DNA of 27,563 nucleotides from Alphaproteobacteria bacterium (lineage in GTDB: Bacteria; Pseudomonadota; Alphaproteobacteria; Rhizobiales; Beijerinckiaceae), in assembly GCA_009920595.1 (NCBI GenBank), contig RFZR01000002.1:1-27563 (forward strand). Reading direction: 5' to 3'. Below, in pieces: positions 16,148-25,154 of this stretch (its first letter is position 1; each line of letters opens with the position of its first letter). A program made the position numbers and the translations under genes. The notes under the pieces were generated by a model. The model was given only the letters and a program-made list of their open reading frames with translations. It was not told the DNA's origin and did not search any database.

Positions 16148-18571
16148 ATGCGCTTTCTCCTCCGCCTCTTCGGCTTTCTCTTCACGCTCGGCGCGATGCT
16201 CTTCGTGCTGGGTGCGGCGGGCGCTGGATTTGTGATTTGGAAATATTCGCAAGAATTACCGGACTATACTCAGCTCGCTGCCTATCAGCCGGCGGTGACA
16301 ACCCGCATTCATGCGGGTGATGGAAGCCTGCTTGCGGAATATTCAAAAGAGCGACGGCTCTATGTCCCGATCCAGACCATGCCAAAATTGGTCATCAATG
16401 CTTTTATCTCGGCGGAAGATAAAAATTTCTATCATCACATAGGCATTGATCCAGAAGGGATCTTGCGCGCGATCGCAACAAACATAACCCATCCCGGTCG
16501 TCGCCAAGGCGCATCAACGATCACGCAACAAGTCGCAAAAAACTTTCTTTTATCTTCGGAGCAAACTTTTGATCGCAAGATCAAAGAAATGCTGGTCGCG
16601 CTCAAAATCGAAACCGCCTATTCGAAAGAGCGCATCCTCGAACTCTATCTCAATGAAATCTATCTTGGCCTTGGCAATTATGGTGTTGCCGCTGCCTCAC
16701 TCAATTATTTTGGCAAATCCGTTAATGAACTCACTTTGACGGAAGCCGCCTATCTCGCTGCTCTTCCAAAGGCGCCCAATAATTATCATCCGTTTCGGCG
16801 CACACAGGCCGCGCTTGATCGTCGCAATTATGTGATCGATCGCATGGTTGAAAATGGTTACATCAAGAAAGAAGAAGGCGACGCGTCTAAATCGCAACCA
16901 CTTGGCGTGACCCTGCGTGCTGTATCACCAAATACAATTTCAGCCGGTTTCTTTGCTGAAGAAGTCAGACGCGAATTGTTCGACCGTTACGGCGAAAAGA
17001 CACTCTATGAGGGCGGCCTTTCTGTTCGCACGACGCTCGATCCAAAATTGCAGCAAATCGCACGACAAACTTTGGCCGATGGTCTCGTGCGGTTTGATGA
17101 AGCGCGTGACGGTTTTCATGGCGTTGTGCAAAAGATCGATGTGCAAACACTTGACTGGGGTCTCGCGCTTGCCGACGTCCCCGCCGTAACCGATGTAAAA
17201 AATTGGCAATTGGCCGTGGTGCTCGGTTTTAACGGTGATATTGCGCAAATCGGTTTGCAGGCGAAGCGCGATTCTGGCGGTCGCGTGCCCTCAACGCGTG
17301 AGACCGGAACGCTTTCGCCTGATGGTCTCAAATGGACGAAGAAAACGGCGAAGCAAATCCTTTCACCGGGTGATGTCATCTATGTCGAACCGATCAGCGA
17401 TAAGCCGCAGCAATATCGGTTGAGACAGATTCCCGCTGTATCAGGTGCGCTTGTGGCTATGGATCCGCATACCGGCCGCGTGCTCGCGATGGTGGGAGGC
17501 TTCTCCTTTGATCTCTCTAAATTCAATCGTGCGACGCAAGCGCAAAGGCAACCCGGTTCTGCCTTCAAGCCCTTCGTTTATGCGGCAGCAATTGATAATG
17601 GCTACACGCCCTCCGATCTTGTGCTTGACGCACCGATTGAAATTGATCTCGGACCTGGTCAAGCCATTTGGAAGCCGGAAAATTTTGACAAACAATCGCA
17701 CGGCTTCCGCACACTGCGTTACGGGATTGAACATTCAAAAAATCAAATGACCGTGCGCCTTGCCCAAGATGTCGGCATGCCTTTGATTGCTGATTACGGA
17801 AAAAGATTCGGTCTTTATAACAATCTTCTTCCCGTTCTTGCGATGTCCCTTGGTGCAGGTGAATCAACCGTTCTCAAAGTGACAAGCGGTTATTCGATGT
17901 TCGTGAATGGCGGCAAAAAGATTTCACCAACTCTGATTGATCGCATTCAAGACCGGTGGGGTAAAACAATATTCCGTCATGATGATCGCCCCTGCCCCGA
18001 GTGTTCACTCGCCGCATGGTCGGATCAAACCGAACCCAAAATTCCTGACACTCGGGAACAAGTGATTGATCCCCTCACCGCCTATCAAGTCACGTCGATC
18101 TTGGAGGGCGTTGTTGTTCGGGGTACCGGCGGATCCGTTGCCGCGGTCGGCAAACCGCTTGCGGGCAAAACAGGCACGACCAATGACGCTAAAGATCTTT
18201 GGTTTGTTGGGTTTTCGCCGGACCTCGCGGTCGGCGTTTATATGGGTTACGACAAGCCGAAATCATTGGGCAGCCAAGCGCAGGCCTCGCAATTCGCCGC
18301 CCCCATCTTTCGTGATTTCATGAAATTGGCTTTAGCCGATAAACCTGCAACGCCCTTCCGCGTGCCTGCTGGTATCAAGCTTGTGAGCATCAATGGGGAA
18401 ACGGGACTTCGCGCGCAGCCCGGTGAAAAAGGCACGATTATCGAAGCCTATAAGCCGGGCACCGAACCCGCCTCAAGCGATGTCGGTGATATGCTGAGCA
18501 CGCAGAGCCTTTTTACGCCTTCACCCGATGTCGAACGAGCGGTGGGTGCGGGCACAGGCGGTGTCTATTAA
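16148..18571 (+). CDS. mrcA: penicillin-binding protein 1A, bifunctional transglycosylase/transpeptidase
   Basis: PBP1A polymerises and cross-links peptidoglycan at the inner membrane. The 807-residue protein has an N-terminal membrane anchor (residues about 5-31), a GT51 domain with the catalytic-glutamate motif ISAEDKNFY (E90) and GASTITQQVAKN, RKIKEMLVALKIE and ILELYLNEIYLG. An OB-like insert precedes the transpeptidase domain with SxxK at S471-K474 (QPGSAFKP), SKN at 540-542 and KTGTT at 674-678. The C-terminus includes FRVPAGIKLVSINGETG and a disordered tail. The start ATG at 16148 has no clear ribosome site. It lies between the amidase and prfB, an order I recall from many Hyphomicrobiales. 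No defects are seen. Confidence 0.95.
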   Translation: MRFLLRLFGFLFTLGAMLFVLGAAGAGFVIWKYSQELPDYTQLAAYQPAVTTRIHAGDGSLLAEYSKERRLYVPIQTMPKLVINAFISAEDKNFYHHIGIDPEGILRAIATNITHPGRRQGASTITQQVAKNFLLSSEQTFDRKIKEMLVALKIETAYSKERILELYLNEIYLGLGNYGVAAASLNYFGKSVNELTLTEAAYLAALPKAPNNYHPFRRTQAALDRRNYVIDRMVENGYIKKEEGDASKSQPLGVTLRAVSPNTISAGFFAEEVRRELFDRYGEKTLYEGGLSVRTTLDPKLQQIARQTLADGLVRFDEARDGFHGVVQKIDVQTLDWGLALADVPAVTDVKNWQLAVVLGFNGDIAQIGLQAKRDSGGRVPSTRETGTLSPDGLKWTKKTAKQILSPGDVIYVEPISDKPQQYRLRQIPAVSGALVAMDPHTGRVLAMVGGFSFDLSKFNRATQAQRQPGSAFKPFVYAAAIDNGYTPSDLVLDAPIEIDLGPGQAIWKPENFDKQSHGFRTLRYGIEHSKNQMTVRLAQDVGMPLIADYGKRFGLYNNLLPVLAMSLGAGESTVLKVTSGYSMFVNGGKKISPTLIDRIQDRWGKTIFRHDDRPCPECSLAAWSDQTEPKIPDTREQVIDPLTAYQVTSILEGVVVRGTGGSVAAVGKPLAGKTGTTNDAKDLWFVGFSPDLAVGVYMGYDKPKSLGSQAQASQFAAPIFRDFMKLALADKPATPFRVPAGIKLVSINGETGLRAQPGEKGTIIEAYKPGTEPASSDVGDMLSTQSLFTPSPDVERAVGAGTGGVY

Positions 18572-18643
18572 CGCGGGCAAAGCTTTACAAATTCATGGCA
18601 CGCTTGTAACCGTGCCGCCCTTATCCGAAGCGGACAACAGAGT

Positions 18644-19772
18644 ATGCGCGCAGAAATTCAAAATCTGGCCGAAGCCGCCAAGCAGTCAATAGGACTGCTG
18701 AGGAGGCATCTTTGACGTCGATACCGCCACACGACGTCTTGCCGAATTAAACGCGCTTGTTGAAAGCCCTGATCTCTGGAACGATCCGGAGAAAGCCCAA
18801 AAACTGATGCGCGAACGCACAGAGCTTGAAGACTCGCTCGGCGCGATCAATCGCCTTGAATTAGATCTCCGCGACGCTGAAGATCTCATTGAAATGGGCG
18901 AGGCTGAAGGCGATCAATCGATTGTCTCTGAAGCCGAAGAGTCGATCCGCGCTTTGCAAGCCGAAGCTGCGCGTCGGCAAATTGAATCGCTTCTGTCCGG
19001 TGAAGCCGATCAGAATGACACTTATCTAGAAATTCATTCGGGTGCTGGTGGAACGGAAAGCCAAGATTGGGCGCGCATGCTTATGCGCATGTATACCCGA
19101 TGGGCTGAACGTCGAAAATTCAAAGTCGATGTGATGGATCTATCCGATGGTGAAGAAGCCGGCATTAAAGGCGCTACACTTCTCATCAAAGGGCACAATG
19201 CCTATGGGTGGTTGAAAACCGAATCCGGCGTTCACCGCTTGGTGCGCATATCGCCTTTCGACTCCAATGCGCGTCGTCACACAAGCTTTGCGTCGATCGG
19301 CGTATTTCCGGTCATTGATGACCGAATTAACATTGAAGTTAAAGAATCAGATTGTCGTATTGATACCTATCGATCATCGGGCGCGGGGGGGCAGCACGTC
19401 AATACAACTGACTCTGCCGTGCGCATCACCCATATTCCCTCAGGCATTGTGGTGGCGTGCCAACAAGAACGCTCACAACACAAAAATCGCGCAACCGCTT
19501 GGAACATGTTGCGCGCGCGCCTTTACGAACAAGAACTGAAAAAGCGTGAAGAAAAAGCGATGGCCGATCAGGCTGCGAAGACCGATGTCGGTTGGGGCCA
19601 CCAGATCCGCTCTTATGTGTTACAACCCTATCAGCTCGTCAAAGATCTCCGCACCGGCGTCACATCAAGCGCGCCCGGCGACGTGCTTGATGGTGATTTA
19701 GATGCCTATATGGAAGCCGCTCTTGCGCAACGCGTCTATGGCGGAACGGTTGAAGTTGAAGACATCGACTAA
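18644..19772 (+). CDS. prfB: peptide chain release factor 2, expressed by programmed +1 frameshift
   Basis: RF2 terminates translation at UGA and UAA. An ATG at 18644 opens a 23-codon frame (MRAEIQNLAEAAKQ...LLRRHL) ending in an in-frame TGA (18713-18715). Skipping one base continues as DVDTATRRLAELNALVESPDLW and runs to the stop at 19772, giving about 375 residues, the normal RF2 length. Landmarks: the SPF codon-recognition tripeptide in RISPFDSNARRHTSF, the SGAGGQHVN peptidyl-hydrolysis motif, and SQHKNRATAWNML. An internal in-frame ATG at 18807 is only the first start after the shift and would remove part of domain 1. It follows mrcA by 72 nt and converges on the peroxiredoxin gene, with 4 nt between stops. 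Confidence 0.95.
18701..18716 (+). promoter_or_regulatory. RF2 programmed +1 frameshift site
   Basis: AGGAGG (18701-18706), CAT, CTT (18710-18712) and TGA followed by C (18713-18716) reproduce the classic arrangement: a Shine-Dalgarno-like element shortly upstream of CUU UGA C. When RF2 is scarce the ribosome slips +1 at CUU/UGA and makes full-length RF2, which gives autoregulation. Confidence 0.95.
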
Positions 19773-19776
19773 GAAG

Positions 19777-20247
19777 TCAAAGCGCTTGTGCGGCTTTCAA
19801 CACTTCTTCAGCGTGACCCTCAACTTTGACCTTTGTCCAAAGCGCGGCGATCTTGCCCTTCGCATCGATCAGAAATGTTGAACGCTCAACGCCCATATAT
19901 TTACGTCCATACATGCTCTTCTCGACCCAGACGCCATAGGCTTCAAGCATGGATTTTGACTCGTCGGAGGCAAGCGGAAATGAAAGATCATATTTGCTTT
20001 TGAATTTGTCGTGGCTCTTAGGACTATCCGGTGAAACACCGATGATCACCGCGCCTACTTTTTCAAAAGACTTACGAAGACCATTAAAGGCAATTGCCTC
20101 TTTGGTGCAGCCCGAAGTGTCGTCTTTCGGATAGAAATAAAGGACGATCTTTTGACCCTTAAGGGAAGACAAAGAAATTTGCGATCCACCATCCCCGGGT
20201 AACGTGAAATTGGGAGCCTGATCGCCGACAGATAGCGCTTTGGTCAT
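19777..20247 (-). CDS. bcp: thioredoxin-dependent peroxiredoxin, BCP/PrxQ family, single cysteine
   Basis: This family reduces hydrogen peroxide and organic hydroperoxides in the cytoplasm. From the ATG at 20247 (GGAAGGAA upstream) the protein is 156 residues and has the AhpC/TSA fold: VGDQAPNFTLPGDGG, LYFYPKDDTSGCTKEA with peroxidatic Cys47, GVSPDSPKSHDKF, and YMGVERSTFLIDAKGKI. The resolving cysteine that many BCPs carry five residues later is Ile52 here, and Cys47 is the only cysteine in the protein, so it should work by a one-Cys mechanism. An in-frame ATG at 20295 is less likely. It converges on prfB and is divergent from the AsmA-like gene. Confidence 0.93.
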   Translation of the reverse strand: MTKALSVGDQAPNFTLPGDGGSQISLSSLKGQKIVLYFYPKDDTSGCTKEAIAFNGLRKSFEKVGAVIIGVSPDSPKSHDKFKSKYDLSFPLASDESKSMLEAYGVWVEKSMYGRKYMGVERSTFLIDAKGKIAALWTKVKVEGHAEEVLKAAQAL

Positions 20248-20414
20248 GGGGTTTCCTTCCATCGAATCAATGATCACAGGTAAACTACGCACCATGTTTC
20301 TGCCTGGATTGCGTTTTTTGATGCAAAATTATGTGATAGATCCCGCCCTTTGATCGACAGGCTTTGTTCATGTAAAGGCGAATAAGTCATCGCTGATCAC
20401 AAGTTTGGAAGAGA

Positions 20415-23400
20415 ATGACAGAAACGCCGCCACCACAAGACACGCCTCAACGAGATGAGGATTTGAATGTCGCTCCAAGCGACAAAAGCGTTTTGTCGTC
20501 TGGTCGGGTCAAGCGCCATTGGAGTTTTCATCTCTCCATGCGCGGTATTGGTCTTGTCGCCGAAATCGTTGGCCTCTTCCTTGTTGTCATCGGCCTTGTC
20601 GCCGGTTTTGGTCTCTGGACCCTGTCATCAGGGCCAATCAAATCGGAATTCATTACACGCCAAATTGCATCGGGTATCGAAAGTCGTTTGCCGCAAGGCT
20701 ACGCCGTATCGCTTTCAGGCGCCGAGATCAGCGAAGTCGTCGGCGGACTTCATCTGCACATTGACGGCTTCGTCATTCGTGACGAGACCGGGAAGTCAGT
20801 TATTGTTGCACCCCGCGCCGAGATCGGCTTTGACGGATTATCTTTGCTCTTGGGGCGTCTTGTCCCGCGTGACATCGAGCTTTCTGGTTTGCTCGTTGCC
20901 GTAACAATCAAGCCTGATGGCACCGTTGCCATTTCGGAAGATCTGATTGAAGCAACAGAGTCAAATGATGTTCCCAATCAAACAACTACACCCGAAATGG
21001 ACGCGCAAAACGCTGCCCCGCTCGCGATGGGAGCGTTTATCGATGCGCTCTCTCTCAAGCAGGGGCCACTTGGCATTCTTGAGAAAGCCACGCTGCGTAA
21101 TGGTATCTTACGTATTGATGATCAGCGTCGGGGTCGATCACTTCGCTATCGGAATCTCTCGCTTGTTTTTGAACGCGTCACAGATCAGCAAATCGAGCTC
21201 GATATTGGTGCTGATTCTGATAACGGGCCATGGCGCGTTGAAGCCTCTTTAAAAGGTAAAGCCGGTGAAACGCGGCAATTGAATTTAAAGACATCTGATG
21301 TTCGGGTTTCCGAGCTTCTTGGCTTTGCAGAGCGTGGCACGATCCCCTTGCGCACAGATATGCCATTATCTCTTGAATTCTCTGCTGAAGTGGACGGCAA
21401 AAGTGAATTAACGGCACTGAAAGGTGCAATCAAAGGTGGACGCGCAACCATTATCCTTGATGATCCACGCGCACCACCCATTCGCGTTGATGAAGTGAAA
21501 GGTGAATTCGCTCTCTCAGATGACGGAACGCGTATTATCATTCCGCTCATTGAATTCGCAAGCGCAGCCACGCATTGGCGGATCAGCGGTGAAGTGCGCC
21601 TTCCGCATTTGGCAGATGACGGATGGGATTTCGTGTTGCGGAGTGGCGGCGCAACATTGATGACTGATCTTTCGGGTCGCCCGCCCGTCTCCATTGATCG
21701 CTTTTCTCTAAACGGAACAGTCACAGCGGGTTTCCGCGCCACACGGATTGACGCGATTGAAATCATGGGACCTGATCTCGCGCTCACAGGCAATGCTTTG
21801 CTCGGCGCGGCTGATGGACGTGATGGCTTGCGCTTGTTTTTGAAAGCAGAAAAATCATCAGCGCTCAATCTTCTTGCGTTTTGGCCAAGCTTTCTCGTTC
21901 CCGAAGTGCGCGCCTATCTCGGTCAAGCGATCGAGGGCGGCATGATGACGGAAGCAAAATATGCTCTCGATCTCGACCCCGAAAGTTTTGCAGCAGCTGC
22001 GGCAGGAAAGGCCATTCCGGATAAATCCGTGGCGCTTGAGATTGCTTTTCAAAATGGCACAATTCGTGTCGATAAAGGATTACCACGCTTCATCAACACG
22101 AAAGGACGTGTTTACGCGTCCGGTAAAAAAGTAAGCGTGGAAATGGACGCCGGTCAAATTGAATTGCCAGAAGGTCGATCGCTTGCGATTACGTCAGGCA
22201 CATATAAAGTCCCCAATACCGATATTGTTCCCGCACCTTTGAAACCGCAAGATATCAATGTCAGCGCAGACGGGGTATTTCAAAATCTACATATGGACCG
22301 CGCCTTTGGGAGCGAACCTCTCGATAATGGAACCGTTCGTGTGAAGGTGAACGGTCAGGGTCTCTTGATTAATGGTGAAGGCCTCTTAGGTGGTGCCGCT
22401 TCGCAATTTGAGTTGCGTCAAGCGAAAGACGCAACTGTGCAAGATGCCACCGTTTCCATGATCATTGATGACGCTGTGCGCGAGAAAAAACAAATGCGCA
22501 CACAAAATCTTCTGAATGGTCCGGTGACATTGAACCTAAAGCTCACCGGCATTGGTAGTCCGAAAATTCGCGGCACTGGTGATCTTGATCTCCAAAAAGC
22601 ATCGGTCAGCGGATTAATTCCTGGATGGACGCGCCCTACCGGTAAGCCGGGTAAAGCGACCTTTAACTTCACATTGATGCCTGATCAAAGCATCAAGCTT
22701 GGTGACTTGACTTTCGATGATCCCTCGGCGGCATTCAGAGGGAGTGCCGAGATTTCGCCAGACGGCGAATTAAAAGCGGTGACGTTCTCCCAATTGCGGA
22801 TTAATGCGGGAGATAAAGTCGCAGCTAGTCTTGAGCGCTTGCAGCAAGGCTATCGGGTAAAAATCCAAGGCGACACACTCGACGGGCGTGCATTAATCAA
22901 AACCATCACATCACCTGGAAAAAATTCTGCGACTTCAGGACAAGATATTGATCTTGATCTCAAAGTTGGAACGCTTAGCGGCTTTAACAGCGAAGTGATG
23001 CGCAATGCGGATATCCGCATTCAAACAAAAAACGGCGGATTGAAAGATTTGCGCATCGACGGGAAACTCGCACAACAGTCCGTGATTGCGCAACAAGCGC
23101 GGGGAGAGAATGGTCAACCAGTCTTTGTAATCCAAAGTGCTGATGCGGGCGCGCTCTTACGCTTCACCGATCTATACAAACGGATGAATACCGGCGCACT
23201 CTCTTTACAAATTGCGGCCACCGGCGAACCGCTTGAGGGGACGCTCACCATCAGACGTTTTGCTATTCTCGATGAAGAAGTGCTCGCTCAATTGAACGCA
23301 CAGCCGGGTGCACCGGGGGGTAAACCCATCATCACCGATCCACGCAATGTGCAATTTAATCGTTTGGCCGCAAGCTTTACATTAGGTTCAGGTCGGATCA

Positions 23401-23738
23401 CCATAAAAGACGGCGTGATATCCGGTCCGGTCATCGGCGCTTCGATTGAAGGCACTATTGATTATTCGAAAAACGGAATTGATCTTCGCGGCGCGATTGT
23501 TCCGGCCTATATCGTCAATAATCTTTTCAACAAATTGCCAATCATCGGGCAATTGCTCGGCGGCGAGAATGAAGGAATTTTTTCTATCAATTATCGCGCG
23601 GTCGGACAACTTTCATCGCCCTCAATCAGCTATAATCCTCTCTCGGTCGTTGCACCGGGGTTTTTACGCAAGCTGTTTGAAGATCGCACGCCGAGTGAGG
23701 GCGTTAAACCACCATCTGATGTTCCTAAACAGCCATGA
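20415..23738 (+). CDS. large membrane-anchored AsmA/YhdP-like protein (DUF3971-type)
   Basis: The 1107-residue protein has a short, polar cytoplasmic N-terminus, one transmembrane helix (about residues 45-70, GLVAEIVGLFLVVIGLVAGF) and a very long periplasmic part of alternating beta-rich segments, as in the AsmA/TamB/YhdP group, which is thought to bridge the envelope and move phospholipids. The C-terminal stretch GPVIGASIEGTIDYSKNGIDLRGAIVPAY..LFNKLPIIGQLLGG...FSINYRAVGQLSSPSISYNPL is the characteristic end of YhdP/DUF3971 proteins. GGAAGAG precedes the ATG at 20415 by about 5 nt. Its stop codon directly abuts the stop of convergent tyrS. The position next to bcp and tyrS is familiar from related genomes. 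Lipid transport is a family inference. Confidence 0.85.
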   Translation: MTETPPPQDTPQRDEDLNVAPSDKSVLSSGRVKRHWSFHLSMRGIGLVAEIVGLFLVVIGLVAGFGLWTLSSGPIKSEFITRQIASGIESRLPQGYAVSLSGAEISEVVGGLHLHIDGFVIRDETGKSVIVAPRAEIGFDGLSLLLGRLVPRDIELSGLLVAVTIKPDGTVAISEDLIEATESNDVPNQTTTPEMDAQNAAPLAMGAFIDALSLKQGPLGILEKATLRNGILRIDDQRRGRSLRYRNLSLVFERVTDQQIELDIGADSDNGPWRVEASLKGKAGETRQLNLKTSDVRVSELLGFAERGTIPLRTDMPLSLEFSAEVDGKSELTALKGAIKGGRATIILDDPRAPPIRVDEVKGEFALSDDGTRIIIPLIEFASAATHWRISGEVRLPHLADDGWDFVLRSGGATLMTDLSGRPPVSIDRFSLNGTVTAGFRATRIDAIEIMGPDLALTGNALLGAADGRDGLRLFLKAEKSSALNLLAFWPSFLVPEVRAYLGQAIEGGMMTEAKYALDLDPESFAAAAAGKAIPDKSVALEIAFQNGTIRVDKGLPRFINTKGRVYASGKKVSVEMDAGQIELPEGRSLAITSGTYKVPNTDIVPAPLKPQDINVSADGVFQNLHMDRAFGSEPLDNGTVRVKVNGQGLLINGEGLLGGAASQFELRQAKDATVQDATVSMIIDDAVREKKQMRTQNLLNGPVTLNLKLTGIGSPKIRGTGDLDLQKASVSGLIPGWTRPTGKPGKATFNFTLMPDQSIKLGDLTFDDPSAAFRGSAEISPDGELKAVTFSQLRINAGDKVAASLERLQQGYRVKIQGDTLDGRALIKTITSPGKNSATSGQDIDLDLKVGTLSGFNSEVMRNADIRIQTKNGGLKDLRIDGKLAQQSVIAQQARGENGQPVFVIQSADAGALLRFTDLYKRMNTGALSLQIAATGEPLEGTLTIRRFAILDEEVLAQLNAQPGAPGGKPIITDPRNVQFNRLAASFTLGSGRITIKDGVISGPVIGASIEGTIDYSKNGIDLRGAIVPAYIVNNLFNKLPIIGQLLGGENEGIFSINYRAVGQLSSPSISYNPLSVVAPGFLRKLFEDRTPSEGVKPPSDVPKQP

Positions 23739-24995
23739 TCATTCAGGCTTGAGCAAGATATGACGCTTCTTGCCCATCGAGAGCTTGATCGTGCCGTCAC
23801 GCAAATCTCCTTCACGCAACACAGCACGCGGATCACTCACAAGATTATCATTCACGCGCAATCCACCGCCTTGAATTTGCCGACGCGCTTCACCGGTTGA
23901 AGGCACAAGACCTGCCAACACAAAAGCCGTGAGTACGCCGATCCCTGCATCCAGTTCGATTCCGCTAATTGAAACCGTGGGCAGTGTGTCGGCAGCAACA
24001 CCTTGCTCGAAAGTCTTACGCGCCGTTTCAGCCGCCTCGTCCGCCGCTTCACGTCCATGCAACAAAGCGGTTGCTTCTGTCGCGAGCACTTTCTTGGCTT
24101 CATTGATTTCCGAACCTGCAAGCGCTGAAAGACGGGCAATTTCATCAAGCGGCAAAATCGTAAAGAGCTTCAAGAAACGACTAACATCCGCGTCTTCGGT
24201 GTTGCGCCAATATTGCCAATAATCATAAGGGCTGAAGAGATCAGCATTGAGCCATACCGCACCTGATGCGGTCTTGCCCATTTTTGCGCCGGACGCGGTT
24301 GTCAATAAAGGCGTTGTCAAAGCATATAATTGTTGCGATCCCATGCGGCGACCAAGCTCAACACCATTGACAATGTTGCCCCACTGATCCGAGCCGCCCA
24401 TTTGCAAACAACAATCATGCATGCGGGACAATTCAACAAAGTCATAGCTTTGCAAAATCATATAATTGAATTCGATGAAGGAGAGTTCCTGCTCGCGTTC
24501 AAGACGCAATTTCACAGAATCCATCGTCAACATGCGATTGATCGAAAAGTGGCGGCCAATATCGCGCAGCATGTCGATATAATTGAGTTTCGTGAGCCAC
24601 TCAGCATTATCGACCATGATCGCGCCATTTGATGCCGCGCCATAATCAAGAAAACGCGAGAACACGCCTTTGATGCTGTTTTTATTCGCTTCGATCTGAT
24701 CAACGGTCAGAAGTTTGCGCGTCTCATCTTTTCCTGAAGGATCACCCACGCGCGTCGTGCCCCCACCCATCAGCGTGATGGGACGATGACCCGTTTGTTG
24801 CAACCAATGCAACATCATCGCCGAAATCAGATTGCCGATATGAAGCGAGGGCGCCGTACAATCATAGCCGACATAGGCGGTGATCCGCTCTTTACGCGCT
24901 TTCTCATCAAGTCCGGCAAAATCGGAGCATTGATGGATATAGCCGCGCTCGCTGAGGACGCGCAGAAAATCTGATTTAGGCTTGAAGTCGGACAT
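23739..24995 (-). CDS. tyrS: tyrosyl-tRNA synthetase
   Basis: TyrS charges tRNA-Tyr with tyrosine. From the ATG at 24995 (MSDFKPKSDFLRVL) the protein has 418 residues. It has the class I signature SLHIGN (HIGH-like, residues 52-55), the tyrosine-binding YVGYDCTAPS, MGGSDQWGNIVNG, the KMSKS-like loop as KMGKT in GAKMGKTASGAVWL, and a C-terminal S4 RNA-binding domain (GEARRQIQGGGLRVND). An in-frame start at 25070 is rejected because it lies upstream of the predicted promoter. The stop abuts the stop of the AsmA-like gene with no space for a terminator, so antisense read-through between the two is likely. Confidence 0.96.
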   Translation of the reverse strand: MSDFKPKSDFLRVLSERGYIHQCSDFAGLDEKARKERITAYVGYDCTAPSLHIGNLISAMMLHWLQQTGHRPITLMGGGTTRVGDPSGKDETRKLLTVDQIEANKNSIKGVFSRFLDYGAASNGAIMVDNAEWLTKLNYIDMLRDIGRHFSINRMLTMDSVKLRLEREQELSFIEFNYMILQSYDFVELSRMHDCCLQMGGSDQWGNIVNGVELGRRMGSQQLYALTTPLLTTASGAKMGKTASGAVWLNADLFSPYDYWQYWRNTEDADVSRFLKLFTILPLDEIARLSALAGSEINEAKKVLATEATALLHGREAADEAAETARKTFEQGVAADTLPTVSISGIELDAGIGVLTAFVLAGLVPSTGEARRQIQGGGLRVNDNLVSDPRAVLREGDLRDGTIKLSMGKKRHILLKPE

Positions 24996-25022
24996 GAGTC
25001 TGGTTCCGGTTTGCGGCGGCGA

Positions 25023-25051
25023 GATGTAAGGGGAAAGGCGTGTTTGGGCAA
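25023..25051 (-). promoter_or_regulatory. tyrS promoter
   Basis: Read leftward: TTGCCC (25051-25046), a 17-nt spacer and TACATC (25028-25023), giving a short leader of about 20-25 nt before the ATG at 24995. No T-box or other leader structure is seen, so tyrS appears constitutive. Sequence match only. Confidence 0.4.
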
Positions 25052-25154
25052 GCTTTTGCCTTCCCAGCAAAGGTCGCCATGCTTCGGCCTTGTTTCACAA
25101 GCAATTTAGGGTCAAAGACGTTATCGGTCTCTTGTTTACATCGCGTGGGTTCTT

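Noticed and set aside
18644..18806. prfB as a pseudogene because of an in-frame TGA
   Set aside because: The TGA sits in the canonical RF2 frameshift context (AGGAGG...CTT TGA C) and the +1 frame continues with correct RF2 sequence.
21185..21868. 227-residue ORF antisense to the AsmA-like gene
   Set aside because: No motif, no upstream signals; the sense frame is continuous for 1107 codons.
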